64,000 bases of DNA from Taishania sp045629585 (GCA_045629585.1 JAZQRM010000059.1:1-64000); one strand, 5' to 3'. Counted from the first letter of the stretch, positions 27,016 to 36,844 are shown. The notes: generated by a model not told the origin, from the sequence alone. Numbers and translations are program-made.

Positions 27016-27708
27016 TTATTTCTTAAACATCGTTTTCCACTTTCCGTTTGTTCTCATATCAAATTCTTGATTAGCAATTTTATCAAAAATCACATCAATT
27101 GATTTATCAGATACATATTGATCTAAATTGGTTGGCAATTTGTCTTTCCCTAGTAAAGTAGAGGCAACATTCCATTTGGGTACAACTACGTTCCACAATT
27201 CATTTACACCCAAATCATTTAAACCTTTATTTACTTTTGGTTGTAGGTCTTTGCTTAATTCAGTTCCTGATGTTTTTCTTAAATATTCCGTCAGAGAGGT
27301 CTGTGATGTAGAATTGACAATTGAAAGCGCATCCATCAATGTCATTTTTTCGATTGCAGCTTTTAAGTATGGAGCTGCGGCTTTTCCAAGATCATTTGTT
27401 ACCGAATCTATTTTATTTTCGATGTTATTTACTTGAACAGTTAGCCCGGCTGTTGCTGCAAAATCTTTCACATAATTCCATTGTGGTGGCAGTTCTATTT
27501 TGATTTTACCAGCTTGAGTTACATTATTCAAAGATTCGTCCAATCCCAATGCGTTAATAACCAAAGTTGTTAATTGCTTTTTGATTTCAGCATTATTATC
27601 TGATCTTGTTTCTGTACCACCAGATGAAGTACTAGCAACTGAACCGCACGAAGAAAAAAGAGACAAAGTACAAACTAAGCTCACAAGGGAAATAAGTATC
27701 GATTTCAT
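27016..27708 (-). CDS. DUF4197 lipoprotein
   Basis: A 230-residue protein with lipoprotein signal peptide (lipobox FSSC, lipidated Cys21). The mature part is a DUF4197 domain (about 40-225), recognisable from DALSIVNSTSQTSLTEYLRK, the middle LQPKVNKGLNDLGVNELWN and NLDQYVSDKSIDVIFDKIA. DUF4197 proteins are periplasmic or outer-membrane-attached helical proteins of unknown function. Single-gene unit with its own terminator. Confidence 0.85.
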   Translation of the reverse strand: MKSILISLVSLVCTLSLFSSCGSVASTSSGGTETRSDNNAEIKKQLTTLVINALGLDESLNNVTQAGKIKIELPPQWNYVKDFAATAGLTVQVNNIENKIDSVTNDLGKAAAPYLKAAIEKMTLMDALSIVNSTSQTSLTEYLRKTSGTELSKDLQPKVNKGLNDLGVNELWNVVVPKWNVASTLLGKDKLPTNLDQYVSDKSIDVIFDKIANQEFDMRTNGKWKTMFKK

Positions 27709-27805
27709 GGTTATTAGATTTTAAATGTATATTAAAATCAAAGCTACGAGAGAAGCCTTCAGTATCAAAGGATAATCTATTTACTTTAAAAATAATTAAC
27801 AAAAA

Positions 27806-27829
27806 AAAGGCAACTTTTCAGTTACCTTT
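27806..27829 (-). terminator. Terminator after the 2OG-Fe(II) oxygenase gene
   Basis: On the minus strand AAAGGTAACT-GAAA-AGTTGCCTTT, a nine-pair stem with one mismatch, followed by eight T residues. It lies 22 bases after the oxygenase stop codon. Confidence 0.8.
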
Positions 27830-27851
27830 AAATATTAAGTATTGTATTTTA

Positions 27852-28805
27852 TTATTTAATCAAACCGATTTCTCTTAAACGTTGCGTTAAGAATTCACCG
27901 GCAGTAATATCGTCAAATTGTTTTGGATTTTCTTCAGATACACAGTTAGGTAAAACCGATAAATCCATATCAGATACTGGATGCATAAAGAAAGGAACGG
28001 AGAAACGAGAAGTCCCCCATAATTCACGATCCGGATTAACCACTTGGTGAATCGTAGATTTCAAACGGTTATTTGTATGGCGTGATAACATATCTCCCAC
28101 GTTGATTACCAATTCGTCCTCTTGTGCAATTGCATCCACCCAAGTTCCGTCATGGCGTTGTACCTGCAAACCACGTCCTTGAGCTCCCATAAGAAGAGTA
28201 ATCAAGTTAATATCTCCATGTGCACCCGCGCGTACTGCACCTTTTGGTTCATCAACGATTGGTGGGTAGTGAATTGGGCGTAAGATTGAGTTTCCATTTT
28301 TAACTTTATCATCAAAATAAAACTCATCCAAACCTAAGAAAATAGCAAGCGCACGTAATACGTAAACTCCCGTTTTTTCAATTTGTTGGTAAGCTTCCTT
28401 TGTATAAACATTAAACTCAGGAACTTCTTTTACTTCGACATTTTCCGGGTAATTGTACTTAGCTTTTTCCTCTTCGGCAACGAACTGTCCAGTATGCCAA
28501 AACTCTTTTAAATCACCTTCTTTTTTATCTTTAGCATGTTCTTTTCCAAAAGAAGTATATCCTCTTTGTCCCCCAATTCCAGGAACTTCGTAGGAATGTT
28601 TTACATCCGTTGGCAATTCAAAAAATGCACGAATGCTAGCATATAATTTTTCTACTAAATCATCCGAAAGGAAATGTCCTTTTAGAGCTACGAATCCAAT
28701 TTCTTCGTAAGCTTTACCGATTTCGTTTACAAACTTTTGTTTACGTGCAGGATCCTCTGATAAGAAGTCTGCTAAATCCACTGAAGGAATACCATTTTGT
28801 GCCAT
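27852..28805 (-). CDS. 2-oxoglutarate-Fe(II) oxygenase family protein (isopenicillin N synthase-like)
   Basis: A 317-residue non-haem iron enzyme. The N-terminal DIOX_N region spans 5-115 (VALKGHFLSDDLVEKLYASI). The iron ligands are His196 and Asp198 (AHGDINLITLL) and His253 (STIHQVVNP); Arg267 and Ser269 (SRFSVPFF) bind the carboxylate of 2-oxoglutarate. Bacterial homologues are often called 'isopenicillin N synthase family oxygenase', but no biosynthetic cluster is present here, so the substrate is unknown. A perfect -7 box precedes it and a terminator follows: a single-gene unit. Confidence 0.88.
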   Translation of the reverse strand: MAQNGIPSVDLADFLSEDPARKQKFVNEIGKAYEEIGFVALKGHFLSDDLVEKLYASIRAFFELPTDVKHSYEVPGIGGQRGYTSFGKEHAKDKKEGDLKEFWHTGQFVAEEEKAKYNYPENVEVKEVPEFNVYTKEAYQQIEKTGVYVLRALAIFLGLDEFYFDDKVKNGNSILRPIHYPPIVDEPKGAVRAGAHGDINLITLLMGAQGRGLQVQRHDGTWVDAIAQEDELVINVGDMLSRHTNNRLKSTIHQVVNPDRELWGTSRFSVPFFMHPVSDMDLSVLPNCVSEENPKQFDDITAGEFLTQRLREIGLIK

Positions 28806-28828
28806 GTTAAAATCTCAAATGTTTTTTA

Positions 28829-28836
28829 CAAATTTA
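28829..28836 (-). promoter_or_regulatory. -7 box TAAATTTG of the oxygenase gene
   Basis: Full match to TAnnTTTG, 23 bases before the ATG (28805); no TTG at the usual -33 spacing. Confidence 0.45.
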
Positions 28837-28919
28837 GCTTATTTACTAACGACTATAAATAGATTCGCGTTATTATTTTATAATAAAAATCTATTTCCTG
28901 TACTCGTTTTAGTGAATAT

Positions 28920-29087
28920 CTACTCCTTTCGTCTCAAATTGTAGATGGAAAGTCCCATTAATAAAATGGGAGATCCCAGATTCCAAAATGAGAACTCTTG
29001 TTCTGGATTTACAAAATATAGAACCACATAGGTTATTAGCAAAACAATTGCCAAAATCAGAAGTACAATACTTATTTTTTTATTCAT
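28920..29087 (-). CDS. Small two-helix membrane protein (55 aa)
   Basis: A 55-residue frame (MNKKISIVLLILAIVLLITY ... YNLRRKE, TAG stop) with two membrane segments, about 6-26 and 36-50, a positively charged N-terminus and the basic end LRRKE. It lies 9 bases downstream of the ABC-F gene on the same strand, so it is probably the last gene of that operon. No family recognised; it resembles the many short membrane proteins of Bacteroidota. Confidence 0.6.
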   Translation of the reverse strand: MNKKISIVLLILAIVLLITYVVLYFVNPEQEFSFWNLGSPILLMGLSIYNLRRKE

Positions 29088-29096
29088 AGTTCTGGT

Positions 29097-30971
29097 TTAA
29101 ATAAAATCGGCTAAAAACAACCAACGATCCGTTTTATATTCCAACTCTTCTACAACTTTGGAAAGATCTTCACCTGCTTTAACAATTTCGTCATTACTTA
29201 ACGTACCACTTCCTAACAAATTGGTCAATTCCCCTTTACGCGCTTCTAATTTTTCCATTTCAGCCTCAAGACCATTGTATTCTTGTTGCTCTTTGTAGCT
29301 CAGTTTGCGTTTATCTTTTGTTGTTTGTTCAACTATCACAGGTTTAACCTCTTCTACCTTTTGTGCCTTTTCTTCTCGTTTACCTTCTTGAATTTCTTCT
29401 TTGAGAATTTTACGGTATTCGGTATAGTTTCCGGTAATATCTTTGATTTCTCCTCCTCCATTAAACACAAATAAATGATCAACCATTTTATCCATGAAAT
29501 AACGGTCATGAGAAACGACAATTAAACAACCTTCAAAACCACGTAAATAATCTTCCAACACACTCATTACGAATATATCTAAATCATTTGTTGGCTCATC
29601 AAGGATTAAGAAGTTTGGATTTTTCATTAAAATCGTCATCAATTTTAGACGACGTTTTTCTCCTCCACTTAACTTATTAACGAATGTATAATGCATGTCA
29701 CGTGGGAAGAGGAATTTTTCCAAGAAATAGGCAGCTGACATTTGGCGACCTTTTTCTAACGGAATATACTCTGCAATATCACGTATTACGTCAATCACCT
29801 TTTTATCATCCGGAACCACTAATTGCTCTTGATTATAGTAACCAAAAACTACTGTATCTCCTACAACCACCTTTCCAGAATCTGGTTCGATTTTATCCAT
29901 CAATAAATTCAAGAAAGTCGATTTACCAGCCCCATTGTTTCCAACAATTCCTAGACGTTCTTGTCTATTAAAATTATATGAAAAATCGTTTAGGATTACC
30001 TTTTTACCGAAAACCTTTTTTAGATGGTGTAATTCCAATATTTTAGAACCTAAACGTTCCATTTTTACAGGGATATCTAATTCATCACGATCGATTCTTT
30101 GGCTGGCTACGCTTTTCACCTCATAAAAGGACTCTTGACGTGCTTTTTGTTTTGTTCCTCGCGCTTTGGGTTGACGGCGCATCCATTCTAATTCCTTACG
30201 GAAAGTATTCCGAGCTTTATCAATCGTTGACTCTAATTGCTCTTCTCTTTCGGCTTTTTTCTCTAAATAGTAAGAGAAATTCCCTTTGTATTTATAGATT
30301 GTTTTGTTGTTCAACTCCAAAATAGTATCACAAACTACCTCTAAGAAATAACGGTCGTGTGTAACCATTAAGATTGTAGATTTTGATTTGGAAAGAAATT
30401 CTTCTAACCATTCAATCATATCTAAATCCAAGTGGTTGGTTGGCTCATCAAGGATCATAAAATCTGGCTCACCTACCAATACTTTAGCCAATGCCAAGCG
30501 TTTCTTTTGTCCACCTGATAGATCCGTTACTTTTTGATGGATATTATCCAACTTTAGCATGGATAGAATTTGCTGTACGCGCACTTCGATATCCCAAGCA
30601 TTCAATTCAGACATCGCTTCGAAGGAGTTATTAATCGCCTCTTCGTCGCCGGATGACATTGCTAAATTGTAAGCTTTTACTGCTTGTATTTCAGGAAGGT
30701 CATGAGAGAACACCTCTTCCATAACCGTATGGGTTGGATCTAGTTCTTCACTTTGTTCCATATAAGCGACACGAATATCATTTCGAAAAACGATACGTCC
30801 ACTATCCAAGTCATCTAACCCCATTAAACAACGAAGCAGGGTTGTTTTACCTGCTCCATTTTTAGCCACGATGGCCACTTTTTGTCCTTGATCAATTCCG
30901 AAAATAAGATCTTGGAATATTACTTTCACACCAAACGACTTGGTGATATTTTCTACCGATAAATAATTCAT
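29097..30971 (-). CDS. ABC-F family ATPase (Uup/EttA-like)
   Basis: A 624-residue soluble protein with two ABC domains. The first has Walker A KNGAGKTTLLRCL (near 37-49) and signature LSGGQKKRLALAK; the second has Walker A GNNGAGKSTFLNLL (near 345) and signature LSGGEKRRLKLM. The interdomain linker is rich in Arg/Lys and Glu (about 225-300), as in the ribosome-binding ABC-F proteins, and a coiled coil (about 535-615) ends the protein, as in Uup. There are no membrane segments. It probably relieves stalled ribosomes. It follows the DUF4293 gene by 3 bases. Confidence 0.92.
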   Translation of the reverse strand: MNYLSVENITKSFGVKVIFQDLIFGIDQGQKVAIVAKNGAGKTTLLRCLMGLDDLDSGRIVFRNDIRVAYMEQSEELDPTHTVMEEVFSHDLPEIQAVKAYNLAMSSGDEEAINNSFEAMSELNAWDIEVRVQQILSMLKLDNIHQKVTDLSGGQKKRLALAKVLVGEPDFMILDEPTNHLDLDMIEWLEEFLSKSKSTILMVTHDRYFLEVVCDTILELNNKTIYKYKGNFSYYLEKKAEREEQLESTIDKARNTFRKELEWMRRQPKARGTKQKARQESFYEVKSVASQRIDRDELDIPVKMERLGSKILELHHLKKVFGKKVILNDFSYNFNRQERLGIVGNNGAGKSTFLNLLMDKIEPDSGKVVVGDTVVFGYYNQEQLVVPDDKKVIDVIRDIAEYIPLEKGRQMSAAYFLEKFLFPRDMHYTFVNKLSGGEKRRLKLMTILMKNPNFLILDEPTNDLDIFVMSVLEDYLRGFEGCLIVVSHDRYFMDKMVDHLFVFNGGGEIKDITGNYTEYRKILKEEIQEGKREEKAQKVEEVKPVIVEQTTKDKRKLSYKEQQEYNGLEAEMEKLEARKGELTNLLGSGTLSNDEIVKAGEDLSKVVEELEYKTDRWLFLADFI

Positions 30972-30974
30972 GTA

Positions 30975-31454
30975 CTAGCGAATACGATCAATTGACGCAA
31001 TTGTTCGTTTGTCTTTTAAGATGTTCATAAAAGCTAAATGCGCAAACGGCATAGCAATTAATGTTAAATAAAATGAGGCTCCCATTGAAGCTTGAATAAA
31101 GTCAGCTTTATCCATTGAAAATTGCATATAGTATTTGAAGCCGATTTGCACTAATAAGGTCATTAACAGAATTCCCCAATACATACGTGCTAAACGAACT
31201 TGTTTTGCTAATTTTTTAAAGCTAAACATTACATATAATCCTAATACGGCGATCATCAAAGGTAATACCCAAAGATACTCAGGCGCTGAAGAAATTACCG
31301 TTTTAGTATCGAGTGTATACTTTGTAATCGCATCATAACCGTAGGTTGTATTTTCAGAACGGGTGATGACATTAAAAATATTACCTACAAAACCAGAAGT
31401 AACAACTAAAGCAATAGAAATGACTAAATAAATGGATTGAATACGTTGAATCAT
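30975..31454 (-). CDS. DUF4293 family membrane protein
   Basis: A 159-residue protein with four membrane helices (about 7-28, 57-78, 88-112, 123-146), starting MIQRIQSIYLVISIALVVTS, the diagnostic N-terminus of DUF4293, a family confined to Bacteroidota and of unknown function. It lies between aroC and the ABC-F gene on the same strand with gaps of 44 and 3 bases, a gene order that suggests cotranscription with the ABC-F protein. Confidence 0.88.
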   Translation of the reverse strand: MIQRIQSIYLVISIALVVTSGFVGNIFNVITRSENTTYGYDAITKYTLDTKTVISSAPEYLWVLPLMIAVLGLYVMFSFKKLAKQVRLARMYWGILLMTLLVQIGFKYYMQFSMDKADFIQASMGASFYLTLIAMPFAHLAFMNILKDKRTIASIDRIR

Positions 31455-31498
31455 ATTAAATAAATTATTTGATTACGAAAGTACAAAATTCAGACGGA

Positions 31499-32575
31499 TT
31501 AAATGCGAAAAGCTTCATGTGCCTTTTGTTGTAAAATCAAATCTAACAACACCAAAGCTGTCATAGCTTCAACAATTGGTACCGCACGAGGTACAACACA
31601 CGGATCATGTCTTCCTTTACCTTGTAATACAATTGCCTCACCATTACGGTCAAAACTTGGTTGATCTTGCATTAAAGTCGCAACAGCCTTAAAAGCTACT
31701 CTGAACACTATTGGCATCCCATTTGAAATTCCACCTTGAATCCCACCTGAGTTATTTGTCTTTGTTGAGAAATCAGAATTAAAGATGTCATTTAGTTCAC
31801 TCCCTCTTTTTTCAATACTTGAAAAACCTGAACCAAATTCAACCCCTTTAACTGCATTAATCGAAAGCATTGCATGACCCAAAACAGCATTCAATTTATC
31901 AAAAACGGGCTCACCTACACCAACGGGAACGTTTTTCACCACGCAAGAGATTGCTCCTCCAATTGTATCGCCTTCTTTTCGTACTTGTTTAATCAGCTCC
32001 TCCATTTGAAAAGCTATTTTCTGATCTGGGCATCTTACTGGATTATCATCTACTTGCTTTCTCGTCCAATCTGTCTTGCTTTTTAACTGAACTACTCCAA
32101 CTTGATCGACAAAGGCAACGATTTCAATCCCTAACTTCATTAATGCCAATTCGCATATTGCACCAGCTGCCACCCGAACTGCGGTTTCTCTAGCGCTAGA
32201 CCGTCCACCACCACGATAATCGCGATGGCCGTATTTAGCTTGATACGTAAAATCGGCATGAGAGGGACGAAATTGATCTTTAATGTGCTCGTAATCGTTT
32301 GACTTTTGATTTTCATTGGGCAAAATAAAACCAATGGAAGCGCCTGTAGATATCCCCTCAAAAACACCTGAAAGAATTTGAATGGTATCACTTTCTTTTC
32401 GTTGTGTAACGATAGAAGATTGCCCCGGTTTACGTCTATCCAATTGTTGTTGAATGTATTGTAAATCGATCGTTACACCAGCTGGAAAACCATCTAAGAC
32501 GCCTCCAATCATAGTTCCATGCGATTCTCCAAAAGAAGTTAACCGTACCAAAGTTCCAAAAGATGATCCTGCCAT
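31499..32575 (-). CDS. aroC: Chorismate synthase
   Basis: A 358-residue enzyme of normal size that converts 5-enolpyruvylshikimate-3-phosphate to chorismate, the last shikimate step, using reduced FMN. The three family signatures are present: TSFGESHGTMIGGVLDGFPA at the N-terminus, GHRDYRGGGRSSARETAVRV near 117-136 and RHDPCVVPRAVPIVEAM near the C-terminus. It is separated from the upstream glutamate-synthase-like gene by a terminator, so it is transcribed independently, probably with the downstream DUF4293 and ABC-F genes. Confidence 0.96.
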   Translation of the reverse strand: MAGSSFGTLVRLTSFGESHGTMIGGVLDGFPAGVTIDLQYIQQQLDRRKPGQSSIVTQRKESDTIQILSGVFEGISTGASIGFILPNENQKSNDYEHIKDQFRPSHADFTYQAKYGHRDYRGGGRSSARETAVRVAAGAICELALMKLGIEIVAFVDQVGVVQLKSKTDWTRKQVDDNPVRCPDQKIAFQMEELIKQVRKEGDTIGGAISCVVKNVPVGVGEPVFDKLNAVLGHAMLSINAVKGVEFGSGFSSIEKRGSELNDIFNSDFSTKTNNSGGIQGGISNGMPIVFRVAFKAVATLMQDQPSFDRNGEAIVLQGKGRHDPCVVPRAVPIVEAMTALVLLDLILQQKAHEAFRI

Positions 32576-32618
32576 GTTTTACTTTTAATTACAAGTTTAA
32601 GTAATCTGAATGAAAATA

Positions 32619-32648
32619 AAAAGGAGCACTTTTTCAAGCACTCCTTTT
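32619..32648 (-). terminator. Terminator between the glutamate-synthase-like gene and aroC
   Basis: On the minus strand AAAAGGAGTGCTT-GAAA-AAGTGCTCCTTTT: 13 pairs including two G-U wobbles, GAAA tetraloop, then TTTTTATTTT. It lies 18 bases after the stop at 32667. Confidence 0.88.
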
Positions 32649-32666
32649 AAGTTTTTTATTAAAACC

Positions 32667-34166
32667 TTAAACCACTTCAGGTTCTTTATAAATCTGACTA
32701 AAGTTCACCGGTTTTCCGTTAATTTGTTTGTTAATACGATTTCTGTTTAAATCTACCAATGTCTTACAACCAGCAGCAGAGAATAAACCTAAGAAATCTT
32801 TAATTGTTTCGCCTTGGTAATTCATTACACGTCTCCATTTATCCTCTACATCCAGACCTCTTACTTTAGAAGGGTTATTTGTAGCAACACCTGCAGGACA
32901 AGTATTTTTATGACATGCTAACGCTTGGATACATCCCACAGCAAGCATCATTCCACGTGCTGAATTACAAATATCAGCACCCAGACATAAAGCTTTAAAG
33001 ATGTCAAAACCATCAATGATTTTAGCAGAAGCAATTACACGAATATCTTTTTTAAGATCGTATTTTTTCAAGGTGTCAACCACGAAAACTAACGCATTTT
33101 CTAGAGGCATACCAACGTGATCCGAGAAAATGATTGGTGCAGCACCCGTTCCACCTTCAGCCCCATCAACCGTAATAAAATCTGGCTTACGTCCTGTACG
33201 AATCATTGCTTTACAGATATCTTCAAATTCATCCGTGTTACCGATACAAATTTTAAAACCTACTGGTTTACCATTTGCTAGTTCACGCATTTCATCAATA
33301 AATGTCAATAAACCTTCTGGAGTACTAAATTTACGGTGTCCTGGAGGGGAATCTACTGTTGTGAAAGGTTTAACACCACGAATTGCAGCAATTTCCTCAT
33401 TATTTTTAGCAGCTGGTAAGATCCCTCCATGTCCAGGTTTAGCACCTTGGGACAATTTAAGTTCTACCATTTTAACTTCAGGATAATTTGCTGTTATACG
33501 AAACTTTTCAGCATCGAAATTACCATCTGCAGCGCGACAACCAAAATATCCAGTTCCTACTTGGTAAACTAAATCACCACCCATTCTGTGATAAGGAGAA
33601 ATAGAACCTTCACCCGTATTGTGATAAAACCCACCACCTTGAGCTCCTTTGTTCAAAGCCATAACGGCATTTTTACTTAAAGACCCGTAAGACATTGCTG
33701 AAATGTTAAATAGAGCAGCATCGTAAGGTTGTGTACACTTCTCCCCTCCAAAACGAACACGTGGGGCTTCGTGTAAGTGTTCTGTTGGATAGATTGAATG
33801 TTGTACCCATTCGTTCCCTTCTGATCCTAAATCTAGTTCAGTTCCGAAAGGGTGTTTGTCATTTTGTAATTTCGCTCTAGAATAGATATACGTTCTTTGC
33901 GTTCGATTCAAAGGAGTTCCACTCGTATCTGACTCGACAAAATACTGACGAATTTCAGGGCCGATACCTTCCAATATAAAACGGAAATGTCCGATAATTG
34001 GGAAGTTTCGTAAAATGGTACGTTTCTTTTGTGTAACATCATAGATACCTACAGCCAAAAGTAAGACTCCAAATACGCAAATCATTTCCATAGGGAAATA
34101 AGCAGTAACAAATAAAGCTACCACCAACAACAACACCATGGTGATAAAAGAGATAATTGGTTTCAT
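32667..34166 (-). CDS. FMN-binding glutamate synthase family protein, membrane-anchored
   Basis: A 499-residue protein: two N-terminal membrane segments (about 5-42), then a glutamate-synthase alpha-subunit FMN/synthase domain (about 80-480). Conserved blocks include AMSYGSLSKNAVMALNKGA, GAKPGHGGILPAAKN and TVDGAEGGTGAAPIIFSDHV. The cysteine block near 415-425 (CHKNTCPAGVATNNP) corresponds to the 3Fe-4S site. It has neither the glutaminase domain nor a neighbouring gltD, so it is not a full GOGAT; the reaction of these stand-alone proteins is not settled. It ends the rocD-phosphoglucomutase operon, 21 bases after the mutase gene. Confidence 0.88.
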   Translation of the reverse strand: MKPIISFITMVLLLVVALFVTAYFPMEMICVFGVLLLAVGIYDVTQKKRTILRNFPIIGHFRFILEGIGPEIRQYFVESDTSGTPLNRTQRTYIYSRAKLQNDKHPFGTELDLGSEGNEWVQHSIYPTEHLHEAPRVRFGGEKCTQPYDAALFNISAMSYGSLSKNAVMALNKGAQGGGFYHNTGEGSISPYHRMGGDLVYQVGTGYFGCRAADGNFDAEKFRITANYPEVKMVELKLSQGAKPGHGGILPAAKNNEEIAAIRGVKPFTTVDSPPGHRKFSTPEGLLTFIDEMRELANGKPVGFKICIGNTDEFEDICKAMIRTGRKPDFITVDGAEGGTGAAPIIFSDHVGMPLENALVFVVDTLKKYDLKKDIRVIASAKIIDGFDIFKALCLGADICNSARGMMLAVGCIQALACHKNTCPAGVATNNPSKVRGLDVEDKWRRVMNYQGETIKDFLGLFSAAGCKTLVDLNRNRINKQINGKPVNFSQIYKEPEVV

Positions 34167-34187
34167 AATTGTTTAAATTCGATTAAT

Positions 34188-35585
34188 TTAATTACAAATT
34201 GTTTGTTCCGTTTGTTGTAAAATAACACGTACTTCTTCCAAAGTTGGTGCTTCAGCATAAGTTCTTAATACCGGTTCTGTACCTGAGGGTCTGATCATCA
34301 CCCATCTTTCCTCATCGAAGAAATACTTATAACCATCAATCGTTTGAACTTCTTTGATTTTGTACTCTCCAAAGGCTTCGTAAGCATTACTCTCACATTT
34401 TTTAATAATTTCTTGCTTCTTTTCCTCTGTCAAGTGTAAATCACTTCTTTCAAACTTAAAAGCACCGACGATTTCGTATACTTCATTAATTAGATCATCT
34501 AGGGTTTTTCCAGATTTTGCCATAAATTCCCAAATGATCATTCCCATCCAAATACCATCTCTTTCAGGAATATGACCTTTGGTAGCAATTCCACCGCTTT
34601 CCTCACCGCCTACAAGGACATCCTCTTCGACCATGATACCAGCGATGTATTTGAAACCGATTTTCACCACTTCATAAGGCAATCCATATTGTTCTGCCAT
34701 CTTCTTAACACGAGGTGTTGTAGAAAATGCGGCAACAACTTTTCCATCCAAACCTTTATATTTCTTAAGGTAATGAATCAATAAAAGTATAATATGGTGA
34801 GAATCGATAAATTCTCCTTTCCCATTATATAAACCAATTCGATCTGCATCACCATCCGTTGCTAAGGCACAATCAACATTTCCCTTAGCAATTATAAATG
34901 CTTCCAACTCTTTTAAGTTTTTAGCAATCGGCTCTGGCGCTACACCATAAAAAGTGGGGTTTCTTTCACAATGTAGGAACTCGATGTTTGGTAATATTCT
35001 TTTTAGTGCATTTTGTCCTGCCCCATACATGGCATCGTAGACTAAATTAAGTCCAGATTTTTCGATTGCGTCAATATCAAAATTTGCACGAACGTGATCT
35101 ACATACTCCGTCTCTAAATCAACCACTTCAATTAAAGGTGAATCTAAAGAGATTTTATTTAGATCTATCGTATTTGTAGGTAAGATAATATCCTCAATTT
35201 CTTGTACTTTTTCAGGTGCAAGTGGACCACCAAAATGGGACTTTAACTTAAAACCATTGTATGCTGGAGGATTATGACTTGCTGTAATAACAATACCTAG
35301 AGAACATTCTTTTTTCACAGTCGCCAATGACACCATTGGGGTAGATACAAAACCTACCGCCATTTTCACGGCCACTCCTTGAGAAATTAGAACCTTAACA
35401 GTTGTTTCCACGAATAATTCCCCTTGAAAACGACAATCATGACCAATTACGACACTTGGTTTTTGAAAATTAGCATTTAACCAAGTTGCAGTAGCAAAGG
35501 CAACGCGCGCTACGTTTTCTACCGTGTAATCCTCCGCAATGATGGCTCTCCACCCGTCCGTTCCAAATTTGATTTTTGTTTCCAA
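34188..35585 (-). CDS. Phosphoglucomutase/phosphomannomutase family protein
   Basis: A 465-residue alpha-D-phosphohexomutase. The phosphoserine loop ITASHNPPAYNGFK places the active serine at 103; the Mg2+ loop ATDGDADRIGL lies near 239-249; the sugar-binding GGEESGG near 327 and the phosphate-binding RPSGTEPVLRTYAEA near the C-terminus complete the four domains. It interconverts hexose-1- and hexose-6-phosphates (glucose or mannose). Genes for ornithine aminotransferase and a glutamate-synthase-like protein flank it at about 20 bases on each side. Confidence 0.92.
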   Translation of the reverse strand: METKIKFGTDGWRAIIAEDYTVENVARVAFATATWLNANFQKPSVVIGHDCRFQGELFVETTVKVLISQGVAVKMAVGFVSTPMVSLATVKKECSLGIVITASHNPPAYNGFKLKSHFGGPLAPEKVQEIEDIILPTNTIDLNKISLDSPLIEVVDLETEYVDHVRANFDIDAIEKSGLNLVYDAMYGAGQNALKRILPNIEFLHCERNPTFYGVAPEPIAKNLKELEAFIIAKGNVDCALATDGDADRIGLYNGKGEFIDSHHIILLLIHYLKKYKGLDGKVVAAFSTTPRVKKMAEQYGLPYEVVKIGFKYIAGIMVEEDVLVGGEESGGIATKGHIPERDGIWMGMIIWEFMAKSGKTLDDLINEVYEIVGAFKFERSDLHLTEEKKQEIIKKCESNAYEAFGEYKIKEVQTIDGYKYFFDEERWVMIRPSGTEPVLRTYAEAPTLEEVRVILQQTEQTICN

Positions 35586-35605
35586 CGTAAATCTATATTC
35601 GTTAA

Positions 35606-36844
35606 TTATATTTCAAAATTATCAATTGTAGACTCAATAATTGCAATACACTCCATTAATTGTTGTTCATTAATAATTAATGGTGGCGCAAAACGGATGA
35701 TATTTCCATGAGTAGGTTTGGCTAAAAGTCCATTTTCCATCATTTTAACACATAAATCCCATGCTGTAGAGCTTTCAGGATCAGCATTAACAATGATTGC
35801 ATTTAATAAACCTTTGCCTCTCACTTTAGTAATTATATCTGTTTTTGATATAATTCTATTCATTTCACTTCTAAAAATCTTTCCTAAACGCTCTGCATTA
35901 TCGGCTAATTTTTCATTCTCGACAACTTCTAGTGCAGCGATAGCAATACGCGCAGCTAATGGATTGCCTCCAAAAGTACTACCATGTTGACCTGGTTTAA
36001 TGGTCATCATTATTTCATCATTCGCTAACACAGCAGAAACTGGATACATACCTCCAGACAACGCTTTTCCAAGAATTAAAATATCAGGTTGAACATTCTC
36101 ATGCTCAACTGCTAATAATTTACCTGTTCTTGCGATTCCTGTTTGCACTTCATCTGCTATAAAGAGTACGTTATTATCTGTACATAACTCTTTAGCTTTA
36201 GCTAAAAATCCTTCTGCTGGCACGTACACACCTGCTTCACCTTGAATAGGTTCAACAAGAAAACCGGCAACATTAGGCAACTTTAACGCATCTTTTAAAG
36301 CATTAATATCATCGTAAGGAATTGACACAAACCCTGGGGTAAAAGGTCCGTAATTCTGACGTGCATCAGGGTCATTAGAAAACGAAACAATGGTTGTTGT
36401 ACGTCCGTGAAAATTTCCATCACATACAATAATCACCGCATCATTTTCTTTGATTCCTTTTACTTCATATGCCCATTTACGGCATAATTTAATCGCCGTT
36501 TCTACAGCTTCAGCGCCTGTATTCATAGGCAACAACTTGTCGAAACCAAATAACTGAGTAACTTTTTTCTCGTAAGTTCCAAGTACGTTATTGTGAAAAG
36601 CGCGTGAAGTCAAAGCAAGTGTACTTGCTTGTTCTACTAATGCTTTAACGATATGAGGATGACTATGTCCTTGATTCACCGCTGAATATGCAGAGAGAAA
36701 ATCATAGTATTTTTTACCGTCCACATCCCAAACGTAAACGCCTTCTCCTTTACTCAATACCACCGGAAGTGGGTGATAATTGTGTGCACCATACTTATCT
36801 TCTAAGGCAATGATTGATTCTGCACTTAATCTTTCCGTTTGCAT
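35606..36844 (-). CDS. rocD: Ornithine--oxo-acid transaminase
   Basis: A 412-residue class-III PLP aminotransferase. The PLP lysine is K260 in ILGKALSGGMYPVSA, preceded by the FIADEVQTGIARTGK block (Asp231). FLSAYSAVNQGHSHPHIVKA near 49-68 is strongly typical of ornithine aminotransferases, which move the delta-amino group of ornithine to 2-oxoglutarate, giving glutamate and glutamate-5-semialdehyde (arginine catabolism/proline link). It is first in an operon with a phosphohexomutase and a glutamate-synthase-domain protein. Confidence 0.93.
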   Translation of the reverse strand: MQTERLSAESIIALEDKYGAHNYHPLPVVLSKGEGVYVWDVDGKKYYDFLSAYSAVNQGHSHPHIVKALVEQASTLALTSRAFHNNVLGTYEKKVTQLFGFDKLLPMNTGAEAVETAIKLCRKWAYEVKGIKENDAVIIVCDGNFHGRTTTIVSFSNDPDARQNYGPFTPGFVSIPYDDINALKDALKLPNVAGFLVEPIQGEAGVYVPAEGFLAKAKELCTDNNVLFIADEVQTGIARTGKLLAVEHENVQPDILILGKALSGGMYPVSAVLANDEIMMTIKPGQHGSTFGGNPLAARIAIAALEVVENEKLADNAERLGKIFRSEMNRIISKTDIITKVRGKGLLNAIIVNADPESSTAWDLCVKMMENGLLAKPTHGNIIRFAPPLIINEQQLMECIAIIESTIDNFEI

